Shown: one piece after another, positions 34,653 to 45,687 of the stretch | How the letters are laid out: every line of letters starts with the position of its first letter | How positions within the stretch are numbered: position 1 is the stretch's first letter | Assembly: GCF_900091605.1 (NCBI RefSeq) | Contig: NZ_FMCQ01000003.1 | Coordinates: forward strand, 370,495-434,494 | Direction: 5' to 3' | DNA from: Micromonospora tulbaghiae | GTDB taxonomy: Bacteria; Actinomycetota; Actinomycetes; Mycobacteriales; Micromonosporaceae | DNA: 64,000 nt | The notes under the pieces: model-generated | What the model was told of the DNA's origin: nothing | Database searches by the model: none | What the model saw: the letters and a program-made list of their open reading frames with translations, nothing else | Position numbers and translations under genes: made by a program

Positions 34653-36547
34653 ATGACGAGACCCACGCCAGAGACCCTCGCCCACTCCGCCCGCCGTGCC
34701 CGTTCCGGCACCGGCGCGGCCGGTGACTCCGACCCCGCCGCCCGCCCCGGCCGTACCGCCGCGGCGGCCACCACCACCGAGACGCCCGTACGGGAGCCCG
34801 CCACCGCGCAGGTCTCGGGCGCCGGTTCGCTCGTGCGGTCGCTCGAGGCGCTCGGCGTCGACGTGGTCTTCGGCATTCCGGGCGGCGCGATCCTGCCCGC
34901 CTACGACCCGCTCTACGACTCCACCGTCCGGCACATCCTGGTCCGGCACGAGCAGGGCGCCGGGCACGCGGCCACCGGTTACGCGCAGGCGACCGGCCGG
35001 GTCGGCGTCTGCATCGCCACCTCCGGGCCGGGCGCGACGAACCTGGTGACCCCGATCGCGGACGCGTACATGGACTCGGTCCCGATGGTGGCGATCACCG
35101 GGCAGGTGGCCCGGCCGTCGATCGGCACCGACGCCTTCCAAGAGGCGGACATCCAGGGCATCACGCTGCCCATCACGAAGCACAACTTCCTGGTGCAGAC
35201 CGCCGACGAGATCCCGCGCGTGCTGGCCGAGGCGTTCCACCTGGCGGCGACCGGTCGGCCCGGCCCGGTGCTGGTCGACATCCCGAAGGACGTGCTCCAG
35301 GCGCCGGCCACCTTCTCCTGGCCGCCCACGCTCGACCTGCCCGGCTACCGGCCCACGCTGCACCCGCACGGCAAGCAGATCCGCGAGGCGGCCCGGCTGA
35401 TGACCTCGGCCCGCCGTCCGGTCCTCTACGTCGGCGGCGGCGTGCTCAAGGCCGGCGCCACCGAGGGGCTGCGCAAGCTGGCCGAGCAGACCGGCATCCC
35501 GGTGGTCACCACGCTGATGGCGCTGGGCGCGTTCCCCGACTCGCACCGCCAGCACCTGGGCATGCCCGGCATGCACGGCACCGTCGCCGCGGTCTACGGC
35601 CTGCAGAAGGCCGACCTGATCGTGGCGCTGGGCGCCCGCTTCGACGACCGGGTGACCGGCAAGCTCGACTCGTTCGCGCCCGACGCGACAGTGGTGCACG
35701 CCGACATCGACCCGGCCGAGATCGGCAAGAACCGGCACGCCGACGTCCCGATCGTGGGTGACGCGCGGCACGTGATCGACGAGCTGATCGCGGCCGTCAC
35801 CGCCGAGCAGGCCGCGCACCCGTCGGTGGACCTGACCGACTGGTGGGCCCAGCTCGACGACCTGCGCGAGCGCTACCCGCTCGGCTTCGAGGAGCCGGCC
35901 GACGGCACGCTCTCCCCGCAGTACGTGATCAAGCGGCTGGGCGAGATCGCCGGCCCGGACGCGGTCTACGTGGCGGGCGTCGGCCAGCACCAGATGTGGG
36001 CCAGCCAGTTCATCTCGTACGAGAAGCCGCACACCTGGCTCAACTCCGGTGGCCTGGGCACCATGGGTTACGCCGTCCCGGCCGCGATGGGCGCCAAGGT
36101 CGGCAAGCCGGACACCACGGTGTGGGCGGTCGACGGCGACGGCTGCTTCCAGATGACCAACCAGGAGCTGGCCACCTGCGCGCTGGAGGGTATCCCGATC
36201 AAGGTCGCCGTGATCAACAACGGCAACCTCGGCATGGTCCGGCAGTGGCAGACGCTGTTCTACGGGGAGCGCTACTCCAACACCGAGCTGGGCACGCACA
36301 AGCACCGCATCCCGGACTTCGTCAAGCTCGCCGAGGCGCTCGGCTGCGTCGGACTGCGCTGCGAGAACGCCGCCGACGTGGACAAGACCATCGAGGCGGC
36401 CATGGCGATCAACGACGCGCCGGTGGTCGTCGACTTCGTGGTCGGCAAGGACGCGATGGTCTGGCCGATGGTCGCCGCCGGCACCAGCAACGACGAGATC
36501 ATGTTCGCCAGGGGTGTGCGCCCCGCGTTCGACGAGGACGAACTCTA

Positions 36548-36548
<1 letters not shown>
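34653..36548 (+). CDS. ilvB: Acetolactate synthase large subunit
   Basis: IlvB is the ThDP/FAD-dependent catalytic subunit that condenses pyruvate with pyruvate or 2-ketobutyrate in the first common step of Val/Leu/Ile synthesis. The 631-residue protein has a disordered N-terminal extension (~50 residues), then the pyrimidine domain with catalytic Glu in [11 protein letters not shown], the FAD region ([16 protein letters not shown]) and the ThDP motif [14 protein letters not shown]...VINNGN. The GAAGG ribosome site precedes the ATG. Its stop overlaps the ilvN start by one base. A leader with a terminator hairpin lies directly upstream. Confidence 0.97.
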
Positions 36549-38135
<1,587 letters not shown>

Positions 38136-38148
38136 GCCTCCCCAAGTG

Positions 38149-38194
38149 CGGCCCGCGACCCGACGCTCTCCCCGGCGTCGGGCCGCGGGCCGCA
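38149..38194 (+). terminator. ilvBNC terminator
   Basis: A long GC-rich stem joins GCGGCCCGCGACCCGACGC (from 38149) to GCGTCGGGCCGCGGGCCGC (ending 38194) with small offsets. It starts 13 bases after the ilvC stop. The rest of the 315-bp gap to serA (38195-38450) shows no gene and no clear promoter. Confidence 0.7.
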
Positions 38195-38450
38195 GTCCGT
38201 TCACGTCCTGGGACACGGTGAGTAACGCCTCGTCCCGTACCGCCCCCGGTGAACGGGGGATGACAGGCGTGCGACGGGCCTGTGTGAGGGCCCTCACCCC
38301 GCAGTCCGGGACACGCCGGGCGGGCGGCCCCCTACCATCCTTGGTGTGGTGCCCGAGCGCACCCGACGGCCGTGGCACGGATCGGCGCAGGGCGCAGCGC
38401 GGCGTCCCGGCGCCCCAGGCCGAACCATTACCGAGCGTCTACGAGGACCG

Positions 38451-40049
38451 ATGAATCCTGTCGTACTGATCGCCGAAGAACTCGCCCCCGCCGCCATTGA
38501 GGTGCTCGCGCACGACTTCGACGTGCGCCACGTGGACGGCACCGACCGCCCCGCTCTGCTCTCCGCCCTCTCCGAGGCCGACGCGGTGATCGTACGCAGC
38601 GCCACCCAGATCGACGCCGAGGCGATCGCCGCCGCGCCGCGGCTGAAGGTGGTCGCCCGGGCCGGCGTCGGCCTGGACAACGTCGAGGTGCCGGCCGCCA
38701 CCGCGCGTGGCGTCATGGTCGTCAACGCGCCCACCTCGAACATCGTCTCCGCCGCCGAGCAGGCCGTCGCGCTGCTGCTCGCGGTCGCCCGCAACACCGC
38801 CAGCGCCAGCGCCGCGCTCAAGGCGGGGGAGTGGAAGCGGTCCAAGTACACCGGCGTCGAGATCCAGGGCAAGACCGTGGGCGTGGTCGGCCTCGGCCGC
38901 ATCGGCGTGCTCTTCGCGCAGCGCATCGCCGCGTTCGGCACCCGGCTGATCGCGTACGACCCGTACATCCAGCCGGCCCGCGCCGCGCAGCTCGGCGTCC
39001 GCCTGGTCGGGCTGGAGGAGCTGCTGCGGGAGAGCGACTTCATCTCGATCCACCTGCCGAAGACGCCGGAGACGGTCGGCCTGATCGGCGAGAAGGAGCT
39101 GGCGATCGTCAAGCCGGGCGTCCGGATCGTCAACGCCGCCCGCGGCGGTCTGGTCGACGAGCAGGCGCTCGCCGACGCGATCGCGGAGGGCAGGGTCGCC
39201 GGCGCCGGCGTCGACGTGTACGCCAAGGAGCCGTGCACCTCCTCGCCGCTGTTCGCCTTCGACAACGTGGTGGCCACCCCGCACCTGGGCGCCTCCACCA
39301 ACGAGGCGCAGGACAAGGCCGGTCTCGCGGTGGCCAAGAGCGTCAAGCTCGCGCTCCAGGGCGAGTTCGTCCCGGACGCGGTGAACGTGCAGGCCGGCGG
39401 CGTGGTCGCCGAGGACGTCCGCCCGCTGCTGCCGCTGGCCGAGCGGCTGGGTCGGGCGTTCACCGCCCTGGCCGGCGGGGTGGCCGCCAGCGTCACCGTC
39501 GAGGTGCGCGGTGAGATCGCCGCCCACGACGTGTCGGTGCTCAAGCTCGCCGCGACCAAGGGCCTGTTCAGCTCCGTGGTGGAGGAGCAGGTCACCTACG
39601 TCAACGCGCCGCACCTGGCCGCCGAGCGGGGCGTCGAGGTCACGCTCGCCACGCCGGGCGAGAGCGTCGACCACCCGAACCTGGTGACCGTGCGCGGGGC
39701 GCTGCCGGACGGGCGCACCGTCCGCGTCTCCGGCACCGTGGCGCACACCGGCACCCGGGACGTGTTCAAGCTGACCGAGGTGGACGGTTTCGACGTGGAG
39801 ATCGGCGCGGAGGGCATCCTGGTCTTCCTGCGCTACGCCGACCGGCCCGGCGTGGTCGGCACCGTCGGCACGCTGCTCGGCGAGGCCGGCGTCAACATCG
39901 CCGCCATGCAGGTGGCCCGCCGCGAGGCCGGTGGCGAGACGCTGATGACGCTCACCGTCGACCAGGCGCTCGGCGCCGACCTGCTGACCTCCGCCGCCGA
40001 CTCGATCGGCGCGGTCGCGGCCAGCGCGGCCGACCTGCGCGACGTGTAG
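38451..40049 (+). CDS. serA: D-3-phosphoglycerate dehydrogenase with ASB and ACT domains
   Basis: SerA oxidises 3-phosphoglycerate in the first step of serine synthesis. The 532-residue protein is the long type I form. The substrate/NAD catalytic core (1-315) includes GLGRIG at 147-152, Arg in NAARGGLVDEQAL and His in PHLGASTNEAQ. It is followed by the allosteric substrate-binding domain and a C-terminal ACT domain (FLRYADRPGVVGTVGTLLGEAGVNIAAMQVARR) that binds serine for feedback. The ATG at 38451 follows ACGAGGA. It lies between ilvC and leuB, a common actinobacterial arrangement. Confidence 0.97.
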   Translation: MNPVVLIAEELAPAAIEVLAHDFDVRHVDGTDRPALLSALSEADAVIVRSATQIDAEAIAAAPRLKVVARAGVGLDNVEVPAATARGVMVVNAPTSNIVSAAEQAVALLLAVARNTASASAALKAGEWKRSKYTGVEIQGKTVGVVGLGRIGVLFAQRIAAFGTRLIAYDPYIQPARAAQLGVRLVGLEELLRESDFISIHLPKTPETVGLIGEKELAIVKPGVRIVNAARGGLVDEQALADAIAEGRVAGAGVDVYAKEPCTSSPLFAFDNVVATPHLGASTNEAQDKAGLAVAKSVKLALQGEFVPDAVNVQAGGVVAEDVRPLLPLAERLGRAFTALAGGVAASVTVEVRGEIAAHDVSVLKLAATKGLFSSVVEEQVTYVNAPHLAAERGVEVTLATPGESVDHPNLVTVRGALPDGRTVRVSGTVAHTGTRDVFKLTEVDGFDVEIGAEGILVFLRYADRPGVVGTVGTLLGEAGVNIAAMQVARREAGGETLMTLTVDQALGADLLTSAADSIGAVAASAADLRDV

Positions 40050-40067
40050 TCCGAACAGGACACATCG

Positions 40068-40093
40068 GGGCCCGGCCGGATGCGGCCGGGCCC
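40068..40093. terminator. serA terminator (bidirectional hairpin)
   Basis: A perfect 11-bp stem, GGGCCCGGCCG (40068-40078) with CGGCCGGGCCC (40083-40093), encloses a GATG loop and is followed by TTCGTCG. It separates serA from the convergent hypothetical gene at 40111. Confidence 0.85.
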
Positions 40094-40110
40094 TTCGTCG
40101 TCCCGGTGGG

Positions 40111-40467
40111 TCAGGAACGGACGCGGGCCGGTGGCGGGTAGACCGAGCCGTCCTGCGCGTCGAAGAGCATCAGGTCGTGCTCGCCGGCCAGCCGCTCGAT
40201 GTCCAGCAGGACCTGGTCCGGGCAGGCCGGATACAGGTTCATCTCGATGTGGTCGGCGGCCGTGTGCAGCGGCGCCACCTCCCACGGCGTACCGGGCCGG
40301 GCCGGGCGGTCCGGGTAGCTCGCCGTGATCGCCCGGTAGAAGGCGACGAGTCGCGGGTCGGGGTGCTGCTTGCCGTGCCAGCCGTCGCGGCACTGCTGCA
40401 CGGCCGCCCGTACCTGCTCCGGTGTCGCCCCGTTCGGCAGGGCCCACACGCTCAGATCGAAACTCAC
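40111..40467 (-). CDS. Conserved-looking small hypothetical protein
   Basis: The 118-residue soluble protein from GTG 40467 begins MSFDLSVWALPNGATPEQVRAAV and ends with FDAQDGSVYPPPARVRS. The composition, including several Trp and Tyr, suggests a small folded domain. No known family is recognised, though the N-terminal pattern resembles small actinobacterial proteins annotated only as hypothetical. The gap 40468-40716 upstream contains no further gene; it has a short direct repeat TGCGTCGA around 40573-40592. Confidence 0.65.
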   Translation of the reverse strand: MSFDLSVWALPNGATPEQVRAAVQQCRDGWHGKQHPDPRLVAFYRAITASYPDRPARPGTPWEVAPLHTAADHIEMNLYPACPDQVLLDIERLAGEHDLMLFDAQDGSVYPPPARVRS

Positions 40468-40716
40468 GGCGGACAGCGTGCCATCCCGGGCCCGGCCCGT
40501 CACCTCTGCCCCACCGTGCGTTCACCGCTGATTGCCGACATCGTTCACCCGGCGTCCGCTGTGGAGACTCTTGCGTCGAGTTGCGTCGATTCGCTAGCGT
40601 ACCGGTGCGGTTTCCGCTGAGTCGATCCCCGGCCCGTCTTCGGGTGGCGCGGTCGGGCGCCCGGCCCCTCGGCCCGCACCCCTCGATTGCGCGAGCCACG
40701 CGCACTCGTCGCTGAC

Positions 40717-40752
40717 CGGCCCTCACGGTCGTTGCCGAGACCGTGGGGGCCG
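40717..40752 (-). terminator. Terminator after apbE
   Basis: CGGCCCTCACGGTC (40717-40730) pairs with GACCGTGGGGGCCG (40739-40752) with one wobble across an 8-nt loop. It lies 25 bp past the apbE stop on the minus strand. Confidence 0.7.
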
Positions 40753-40777
40753 ATCGCGCTCCGCGCCGAGCAGCAGG

Positions 40778-41650
40778 TCAGCGCCGGTGGTGCGCGAACA
40801 GGGGGCGGTAGTCCGCGTCGTGGCGGAACCAGGCCAGCCCCGCCGGTCCGGCGGCGTACAGGGCGGTGGCGTAGGCGTCGGCGACTGCGAGGTTCGGGCC
40901 GAGCACGGTGGCGGCCACCAGCCGGTCGGTCGGCTCGCCGGTGTGCGGGTCGACGACGTGTCCCCGCCGGCCGGTGACGCCGGAGGTACCGACCGCGCCC
41001 GTCGTCATCTCCAGCACCACCGGTGTCCGGCGGGTTTCGGTGGGATGGTGCACCGCGACGCGCCACGGCCCGCCGTGCGCCGCGTGTCCGCGTACCGTCA
41101 GGTCGGCGCCGCTGAGCACGGCGTAGTCGTGGATGCCGGCGGCGCGCAACCGCGCCGCGGCCCGCTCCACCGCCCAGCCACCGAGCAGGCCGCCCGGGTC
41201 GAAGCCGCCGGGCACGGCCCAGGCGTCGAACCAGCCGTCGGTGGCCGCACGCATCGCGGCGCAGAGGTCGATCAGGTCGGCCAGCGGGGGGTACGAGTCG
41301 GGGCTGATCTCGTCGCGGCGCAGCCGGGAGACGAGGCTGTCCGGCCGGTTCGGGCCGTAGGTGAGGTCGACGGCGCGCAGCTCGGCGACGGCGTCGCGCA
41401 GCGCCTCGCTCACGGCCCGGTGGCCGAACCACTCCGGCGCGTTGAGCAGCATGGTGTAGTCGGCGGTCGAGGTGGTGACGGTGTGGCGGACGCTGATCCG
41501 GCCGGACGCGGCGGCGCCGGACCGCTCGACGCGGTGGTTCGTGGCACCCAGATGCAGGTCCAGGCGGGCCGGGCGGAACGCGGACTGGTCGACCCAGCGG
41601 GTACGTGGCTGTTCGTCCGCCCAGTGGGTCCGCCGGTGCTCGATCCGCAT
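40778..41650 (-). CDS. apbE: FAD:protein FMN transferase (ApbE family)
   Basis: ApbE proteins covalently attach FMN to Thr/Ser of target flavoproteins using FAD and Mg. The 290-residue protein shows the family pattern: FDAWAVPGGFDPGGLLGGWAVERAA, a glycine-containing nucleotide loop (LSGADLTVRG), TGAVGTSG and HVVDPHTGEPT, and a metal-site ADAYATALYAAG near the C-terminus. No signal peptide is evident from ATG 41650, unlike the lipoprotein forms, so it is probably cytoplasmic. No obvious flavinylation target, Nqr/Rnf or FMN-binding-domain gene is nearby. Confidence 0.85.
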   Translation of the reverse strand: MRIEHRRTHWADEQPRTRWVDQSAFRPARLDLHLGATNHRVERSGAAASGRISVRHTVTTSTADYTMLLNAPEWFGHRAVSEALRDAVAELRAVDLTYGPNRPDSLVSRLRRDEISPDSYPPLADLIDLCAAMRAATDGWFDAWAVPGGFDPGGLLGGWAVERAAARLRAAGIHDYAVLSGADLTVRGHAAHGGPWRVAVHHPTETRRTPVVLEMTTGAVGTSGVTGRRGHVVDPHTGEPTDRLVAATVLGPNLAVADAYATALYAAGPAGLAWFRHDADYRPLFAHHRR

Positions 41651-41868
41651 GACACCTGCCCCCTCGATGGTCGCCGCCGCGTCGCGGCGGTGCCGGATTC
41701 CGGGCCCCCGTCGGCCCGTGACCCCGACCCTAAGCAGTGGAGATGACCGCACCATGAGTGTCGGCTGGGAGCCTCCTGTGATTCACCGTCCCGGATGTTG
41801 GAAGATTCGTACCGGGGGCCGGGACGGCGACGTACGGTTGCGCCTAACGACGAGACGAGGAGCCTCAG

Positions 41869-42900
41869 GTGGCACACATCGCGGTGGTGGCCGGCGACGG
41901 CATCGGACCCGAGGTGGTCGCGCAGGCCCGCAAGGTCCTCGACGCGGTGGTGCCCGGCATCGAGGCCACCGAGTACGACCTGGGCGCGGCGCGCTATCAC
42001 CGTACCGGTGAGGTGCTGCCCGACTCCGTCCTCGACGAGCTGGCCAATCACGACGCCATCCTGCTCGGCGCGGTGGGCGACCCGACCGTGCCGCCGGGTG
42101 TGCTGGAGCGCGGTCTGCTGCTCAAGCTCCGGTTCGCCTTCGACCAGTACGTCAACCTGCGCCCGTCCCGGCTCTGGCCCGGTGTGGCCGGTCCGCTGGC
42201 CGCGGTCAAGCCCGGCGAGGTCGACCTCGTGGTGGTCCGTGAGGGCACCGAAGGGCTGTACGCGGGCGCCGGCGGCGCGCTGCACCGGGACACCCCGGCC
42301 GAGGTGGCCACCGAGGAGAGCCTGAACACCCGGCACGGCGTCGAGCGGGTGATCCGCGACGCGTTCGCCCGCGCCGCCCGCCGGGAGCGGCGCAAGGTCA
42401 CGCTCGTGCACAAGACCAACGTGCTCACCCACGCCGGGTCGCTCTGGGCGCGCGCCTTCGCCGCGGTGGCCGCCGAGCACCCGGACGTGACCACGGAATA
42501 CCAGCACATCGACGCAGCCGCGATGTTCCTGGTGACGAACCCGTCGCGGTACGACGTGGTGGTCACCGACAACCTCTTCGGCGACATCCTCACCGACATC
42601 GCCGCCGCCGTGACCGGTGGCATCGGGCTGGCGGCCAGCGGCTGCATCAACCCCGAGGGGCGCTACCCGTCGATGTTCGAGCCGGTGCACGGCTCGGCGC
42701 CGGACATCGCCGGCCAGGGCGTCGCCGACCCGGTCGCCGCCGTGCTGTCCGCCGCGCTGCTGCTGGACCAGCTCGGCCACCCCGACGCCGCCGCCCGGGT
42801 CACCGCCGCGGTCGGCACCGAGCTGGCCGGGCGTACGCCGGGGGCGCCGCTGCGCACCGAGGAAGTCGGCGACCGGCTCGCCGCGCTCTCCGTAGCCTGA
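41869..42900 (+). CDS. leuB: 3-isopropylmalate dehydrogenase
   Basis: LeuB oxidatively decarboxylates 3-isopropylmalate in leucine synthesis and 3-methylmalate in the citramalate route to isoleucine. The 343-residue protein opens with [17 protein letters not shown] and contains the NAD/metal motif [25 protein letters not shown] and the nucleotide-binding [15 protein letters not shown]. It is the short actinobacterial form. The GTG at 41869 follows GAGGAG at ideal spacing. It is divergent from apbE and followed by a perfect hairpin before ilvE. Because cimA is in the same window, it may serve two pathways. Confidence 0.95.
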   Translation: MAHIAVVAGDGIGPEVVAQARKVLDAVVPGIEATEYDLGAARYHRTGEVLPDSVLDELANHDAILLGAVGDPTVPPGVLERGLLLKLRFAFDQYVNLRPSRLWPGVAGPLAAVKPGEVDLVVVREGTEGLYAGAGGALHRDTPAEVATEESLNTRHGVERVIRDAFARAARRERRKVTLVHKTNVLTHAGSLWARAFAAVAAEHPDVTTEYQHIDAAAMFLVTNPSRYDVVVTDNLFGDILTDIAAAVTGGIGLAASGCINPEGRYPSMFEPVHGSAPDIAGQGVADPVAAVLSAALLLDQLGHPDAAARVTAAVGTELAGRTPGAPLRTEEVGDRLAALSVA

Positions 42901-42914
42901 CCGGGCCGACCTTC

Positions 42915-42940
42915 CTGGCGGCCCGGTACCGGGCCGCCAG
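42915..42940 (+). terminator. leuB terminator palindrome
   Basis: A perfect 26-bp palindrome, CTGGCGGCCCGGT followed by its own reverse complement, sits 14 bases after the leuB stop. It would form an 11-bp stem with a small loop. ilvE begins 148 bp further on. Confidence 0.75.
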
Positions 42941-43088
42941 ACCCGTCACCGGGCCCACCCGACCGTCCGGCGCGTCGCATCCGCCGGGGCGGAGCTATCC
43001 GCTGAACGACCGTTCGGGGTAAGTTTCTGGCACCAGTGACGTCGGCGTGCGATCCCGCATGCCGTCAACCCGCAGGGAGGTCAGCGCG

Positions 43089-44183
43089 ATGAGCGGTGGT
43101 GACATGCTCGATTTCGAGATCCGTCCGAATCCCGCGCCGGTATCCGCCGCCGACCGGGCCGCCCTGCTGGCGAACCCGGGCTTCGGCCGGGTGTTCACCG
43201 ATCACATGGTCACCATCCGCTACGCCGAGGGCAAGGGCTGGTACGACGCCCGCCTGGAGGCGCGGGCGCCGATCCCGATGGACCCGGCCGCGGCGGTGCT
43301 GCACTACGCGCAGGAGATCTTCGAAGGACTGAAGGCGTACCGCACCGGTGACGCGGTGACGATGTTCCGCCCGGAGGCCAACGCGGCCCGGTTCAACGCG
43401 TCCGCCCGCCGGCTGGCGATGCCGGAGCTGCCGGAGCAGACGTTCGTGGAGTCGCTGCGCAGCCTGGTCGAGATCGACCAGGCGTGGATCCCCGAGCACG
43501 AGGACGCCAGCCTCTACCTGCGTCCGTTCATGTTCGCCAGCGAGGTCTTCCTCGGTGTCCGGCCGGCGAACGAGTACCTCTACTGCGTGATCGCCTCGCC
43601 GGCCGGCGCGTACTTCGCCGGTGGCGTGAAGCCGGTGACGGTGTGGGTCTCGCCGGACTACACCCGGGCCGCACCCGGCGGCACCGGCGCGGCCAAGTGC
43701 GGCGGCAACTACGCCGCCTCGCTGGCGGCCCAGGCCGAGGCGATCGAGGCCGGGTGCGACCAGGTGGTGTTCCTGGACGCGGTGCAGCGGCGGTACGTCG
43801 ACGAGCTGGGCGGCATGAACGTCTTCTTCGTCTACGACGACGGCAGCATCGTCACCCCGCCGCTGGGCGGCACGATCCTGCCGGGCATCACCCGCGACGC
43901 GATCCTCGCGCTGGCCGCCGAGGCCGGGCACGAGGTGCGGGAGGGGCCGGTCAGCTTCGCCGACTGGCAGGCGGACGCGGCGAGCGGGCGGCTGCGCGAG
44001 GTGTTCGCGTGCGGCACCGCCGCCGTGATCACCCCGATCGGCGGCGTGCGCTTCCCGGACGGCGAGTTCCTCATCGGCGGGGGCGAGCCGGGCCGGACCA
44101 CCATGGCCCTGCGCCAGACGCTGGTGGACATCCAGCGCGGCCGCGCCGCCGACCCCCACGGCTGGGTGACCCGGGTCCTCTGA
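43089..44183 (+). CDS. ilvE: Branched-chain amino acid aminotransferase
   Basis: IlvE transaminates the 2-keto acids to Leu, Ile and Val using PLP and glutamate. The 364-residue protein is the fold-type IV class, BCAT long form. It has YAQEIFEGLKAYRT, YLRPFMFA, and the PLP-lysine Lys203 in TGAAKCGGNYAASL. Downstream elements are ELGGMNVFFV and GTAAVITPIG. The ATG at 43089 follows GGGAGG with 8-base spacing. A short dyad GAACG/CGTTC at 43004-43015 in the leader could be a regulatory site. Confidence 0.96.
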   Translation: MSGGDMLDFEIRPNPAPVSAADRAALLANPGFGRVFTDHMVTIRYAEGKGWYDARLEARAPIPMDPAAAVLHYAQEIFEGLKAYRTGDAVTMFRPEANAARFNASARRLAMPELPEQTFVESLRSLVEIDQAWIPEHEDASLYLRPFMFASEVFLGVRPANEYLYCVIASPAGAYFAGGVKPVTVWVSPDYTRAAPGGTGAAKCGGNYAASLAAQAEAIEAGCDQVVFLDAVQRRYVDELGGMNVFFVYDDGSIVTPPLGGTILPGITRDAILALAAEAGHEVREGPVSFADWQADAASGRLREVFACGTAAVITPIGGVRFPDGEFLIGGGEPGRTTMALRQTLVDIQRGRAADPHGWVTRVL

Positions 44184-44193
44184 CGGCCCGCAC

Positions 44194-44227
44194 GCGGTGA
44201 TCAAGGAGTTCGGTCCTTGATCACCGC
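44194..44227. terminator. Perfect 14-bp intergenic hairpin (GATCAAGGA type)
   Basis: GCGGTGATCAAGGA (44194-44207) is exactly complementary to 44214-44227 around the loop GTTCGG. It lies 10 bases past the ilvE stop and overlaps the last codons of the convergent phosphatase gene, so it probably terminates both. Its GATC-containing arms recall other long hairpins in this window. Confidence 0.8.
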
Positions 44228-44976
44228 TGGGCGGGCTCGTCCAGGAGGTGGGTGCGGAGGGACTCCAGCTGCGCCTCGGTGACGCCGGCGTGGGTCAGGT
44301 AGCCCTCGACGGAGCCGTAGCCGCCGCGCAGCTCGGCGAGGAACAGTTCCATCGCCTCGGCCGGGGAGGCCAGGAACGGCGGCGGCGGTTCCTCCGCGTC
44401 CGGCAGCGTGGCGCGTACCCACTCGGCGAAGCGCTGCGACGCGGCGCTGCTGAGGGCGTAGTCGGCGACCACGTCCTCGTCGGGCACCCCGAGCACCGCC
44501 AGCGTGAGCGCGCAGACGATGCCGGTGCGGTCCTTGCCGGCGACGCAGTGCACCACCACCGGGGCGTTGGCGCTGTCCGCGATCAACCCGACCGCCTCGG
44601 CGAGCCCGGCCGTGCCGGTCCGCGCCAGGTCGGCGTAGCGGTCGGCCAGGTAGCGGGCCAGGCTGACGCCGGAGGAGTCGAACCGGTTCGCGGCCCAGTC
44701 GGCGTGCTCGGGGTGGATGTGCCGGTAGGTCAGGCCGTCGTAGTCGGGCACCCGCCCGTCGCGTTCCACCTCGGACGGCCGGCGCAGGTCGATCACGGTA
44801 CGGATGCCGAGCGCGGTGAACGCCGTCCGGTCGGTGTCGTCGATGCGGTGCAGCGAGTCGGAGCGGTAGAGCCGGCCGCGGCGGACGGTGCGCCCGTCGC
44901 GAGCGGCGTATCCGCCGACGTCGCGGAAGTTGAACAGGGCGGGGAAGGGGCTCTCCGGGGCGTCCACAGCTGACAC
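44221..44976 (-). CDS. Tyrosine-protein phosphatase (DUF/Tyr-phosphatase family 3)
   Basis: The 251-residue protein belongs to the PtpB/Y_phosphatase3 group of bacterial tyrosine or lipid phosphatases. It opens with FNFRDVGGYAARDGR and contains the P-loop HCVAGKDRTG at 143-152 with nucleophile Cys144 and Arg150. VIDLRRPSEVERDG is also typical. No signal peptide is present. The GTG at 44976 or the in-frame GTG three codons later could be the start. Target is unknown. Confidence 0.9.
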   Translation of the reverse strand: MSAVDAPESPFPALFNFRDVGGYAARDGRTVRRGRLYRSDSLHRIDDTDRTAFTALGIRTVIDLRRPSEVERDGRVPDYDGLTYRHIHPEHADWAANRFDSSGVSLARYLADRYADLARTGTAGLAEAVGLIADSANAPVVVHCVAGKDRTGIVCALTLAVLGVPDEDVVADYALSSAASQRFAEWVRATLPDAEEPPPPFLASPAEAMELFLAELRGGYGSVEGYLTHAGVTEAQLESLRTHLLDEPAQR

Positions 44977-45027
44977 GGTAACGGCCGGCGGGGCGTCAGC
45001 ACGTCCCCGCCGGCCGTCGCCGAGGTG

Positions 45028-45492
45028 TCAGATGCGCGGCGGTACGTCCGGCGGCAGCGCCGAGTGGTTCTCGCCGTAGTAGCCGCCCAGCCGGTCCCGG
45101 TAGCCCGGGTCGGCGTGGCTGGACTCGTCGTACTCCGGGGCGGCCTTGATCTGGTCCTTCTCCCGGTCGACGTGCACGGTGCGGGCGTCGTGGTCGACGT
45201 GGTTCACGGTCCCGGCCGGGAGCATCACCTTCTTGCCGAAGACCCACGGCCCGGTGTCCACGACCAGGTAGCTGTCGTCCACCTCGTGGCTCGCCCGGTC
45301 GATCTTGCCGATGGCGCCGTCGGTGGCCTCGACCTTGTAGCCGGTCAGGTCGGCGCTCGCCACGCCCGCCTCGTCGCGGTAGCGCCACGGGTCGAAGGCG
45401 CCCGCCGGAGCGCCGCCGGCGACCGTGCCCCGGCCGTCGTCGAGGATCGGCTCGGTGCCGCCGTGCGTGGCGCGCGGGTCCAGTCCGTCCAT
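45028..45492 (-). CDS. PRC-barrel domain protein
   Basis: The 154-residue protein carries a PRC-barrel-like domain around residues 45-115 (LTGYKVEATDGAIGKIDRASHEVDDSYLVVDTG, VMLPAGTVNHVDHDARTVHVD) flanked by acidic, probably flexible ends. Such proteins are common in actinomycetes with no defined function, often linked to stress or RNA-related roles. The C-terminal part has YGENHSALPPDVPP. The gap 45493-45687 downstream of ahpD contains no gene. Confidence 0.85.
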   Translation of the reverse strand: MDGLDPRATHGGTEPILDDGRGTVAGGAPAGAFDPWRYRDEAGVASADLTGYKVEATDGAIGKIDRASHEVDDSYLVVDTGPWVFGKKVMLPAGTVNHVDHDARTVHVDREKDQIKAAPEYDESSHADPGYRDRLGGYYGENHSALPPDVPPRI

Positions 45493-45687
45493 GTGCCGCC
45501 TCCCGTCCCGAGGGCCGCGGCTGTCGCGGCGCCGTCATCAGTCGGGAGGGTTACCCACGCTGTCCGGGGGCCAACCGCCGAAGGGCCGGCGGACGGCCCG
45601 CAGACGCCGAGGCCGGCGCCACGCTGGTGACGCCGGCCCCTCGGGTCGTCGGCCCGCGCGGCGCCGGTCGGGCGCGCGGAGGGTGGA

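Noticed and set aside
40545-41432. 295-codon minus-strand frame overlapping apbE
   Set aside because: Different frame from the ApbE motifs, Arg-rich and featureless.
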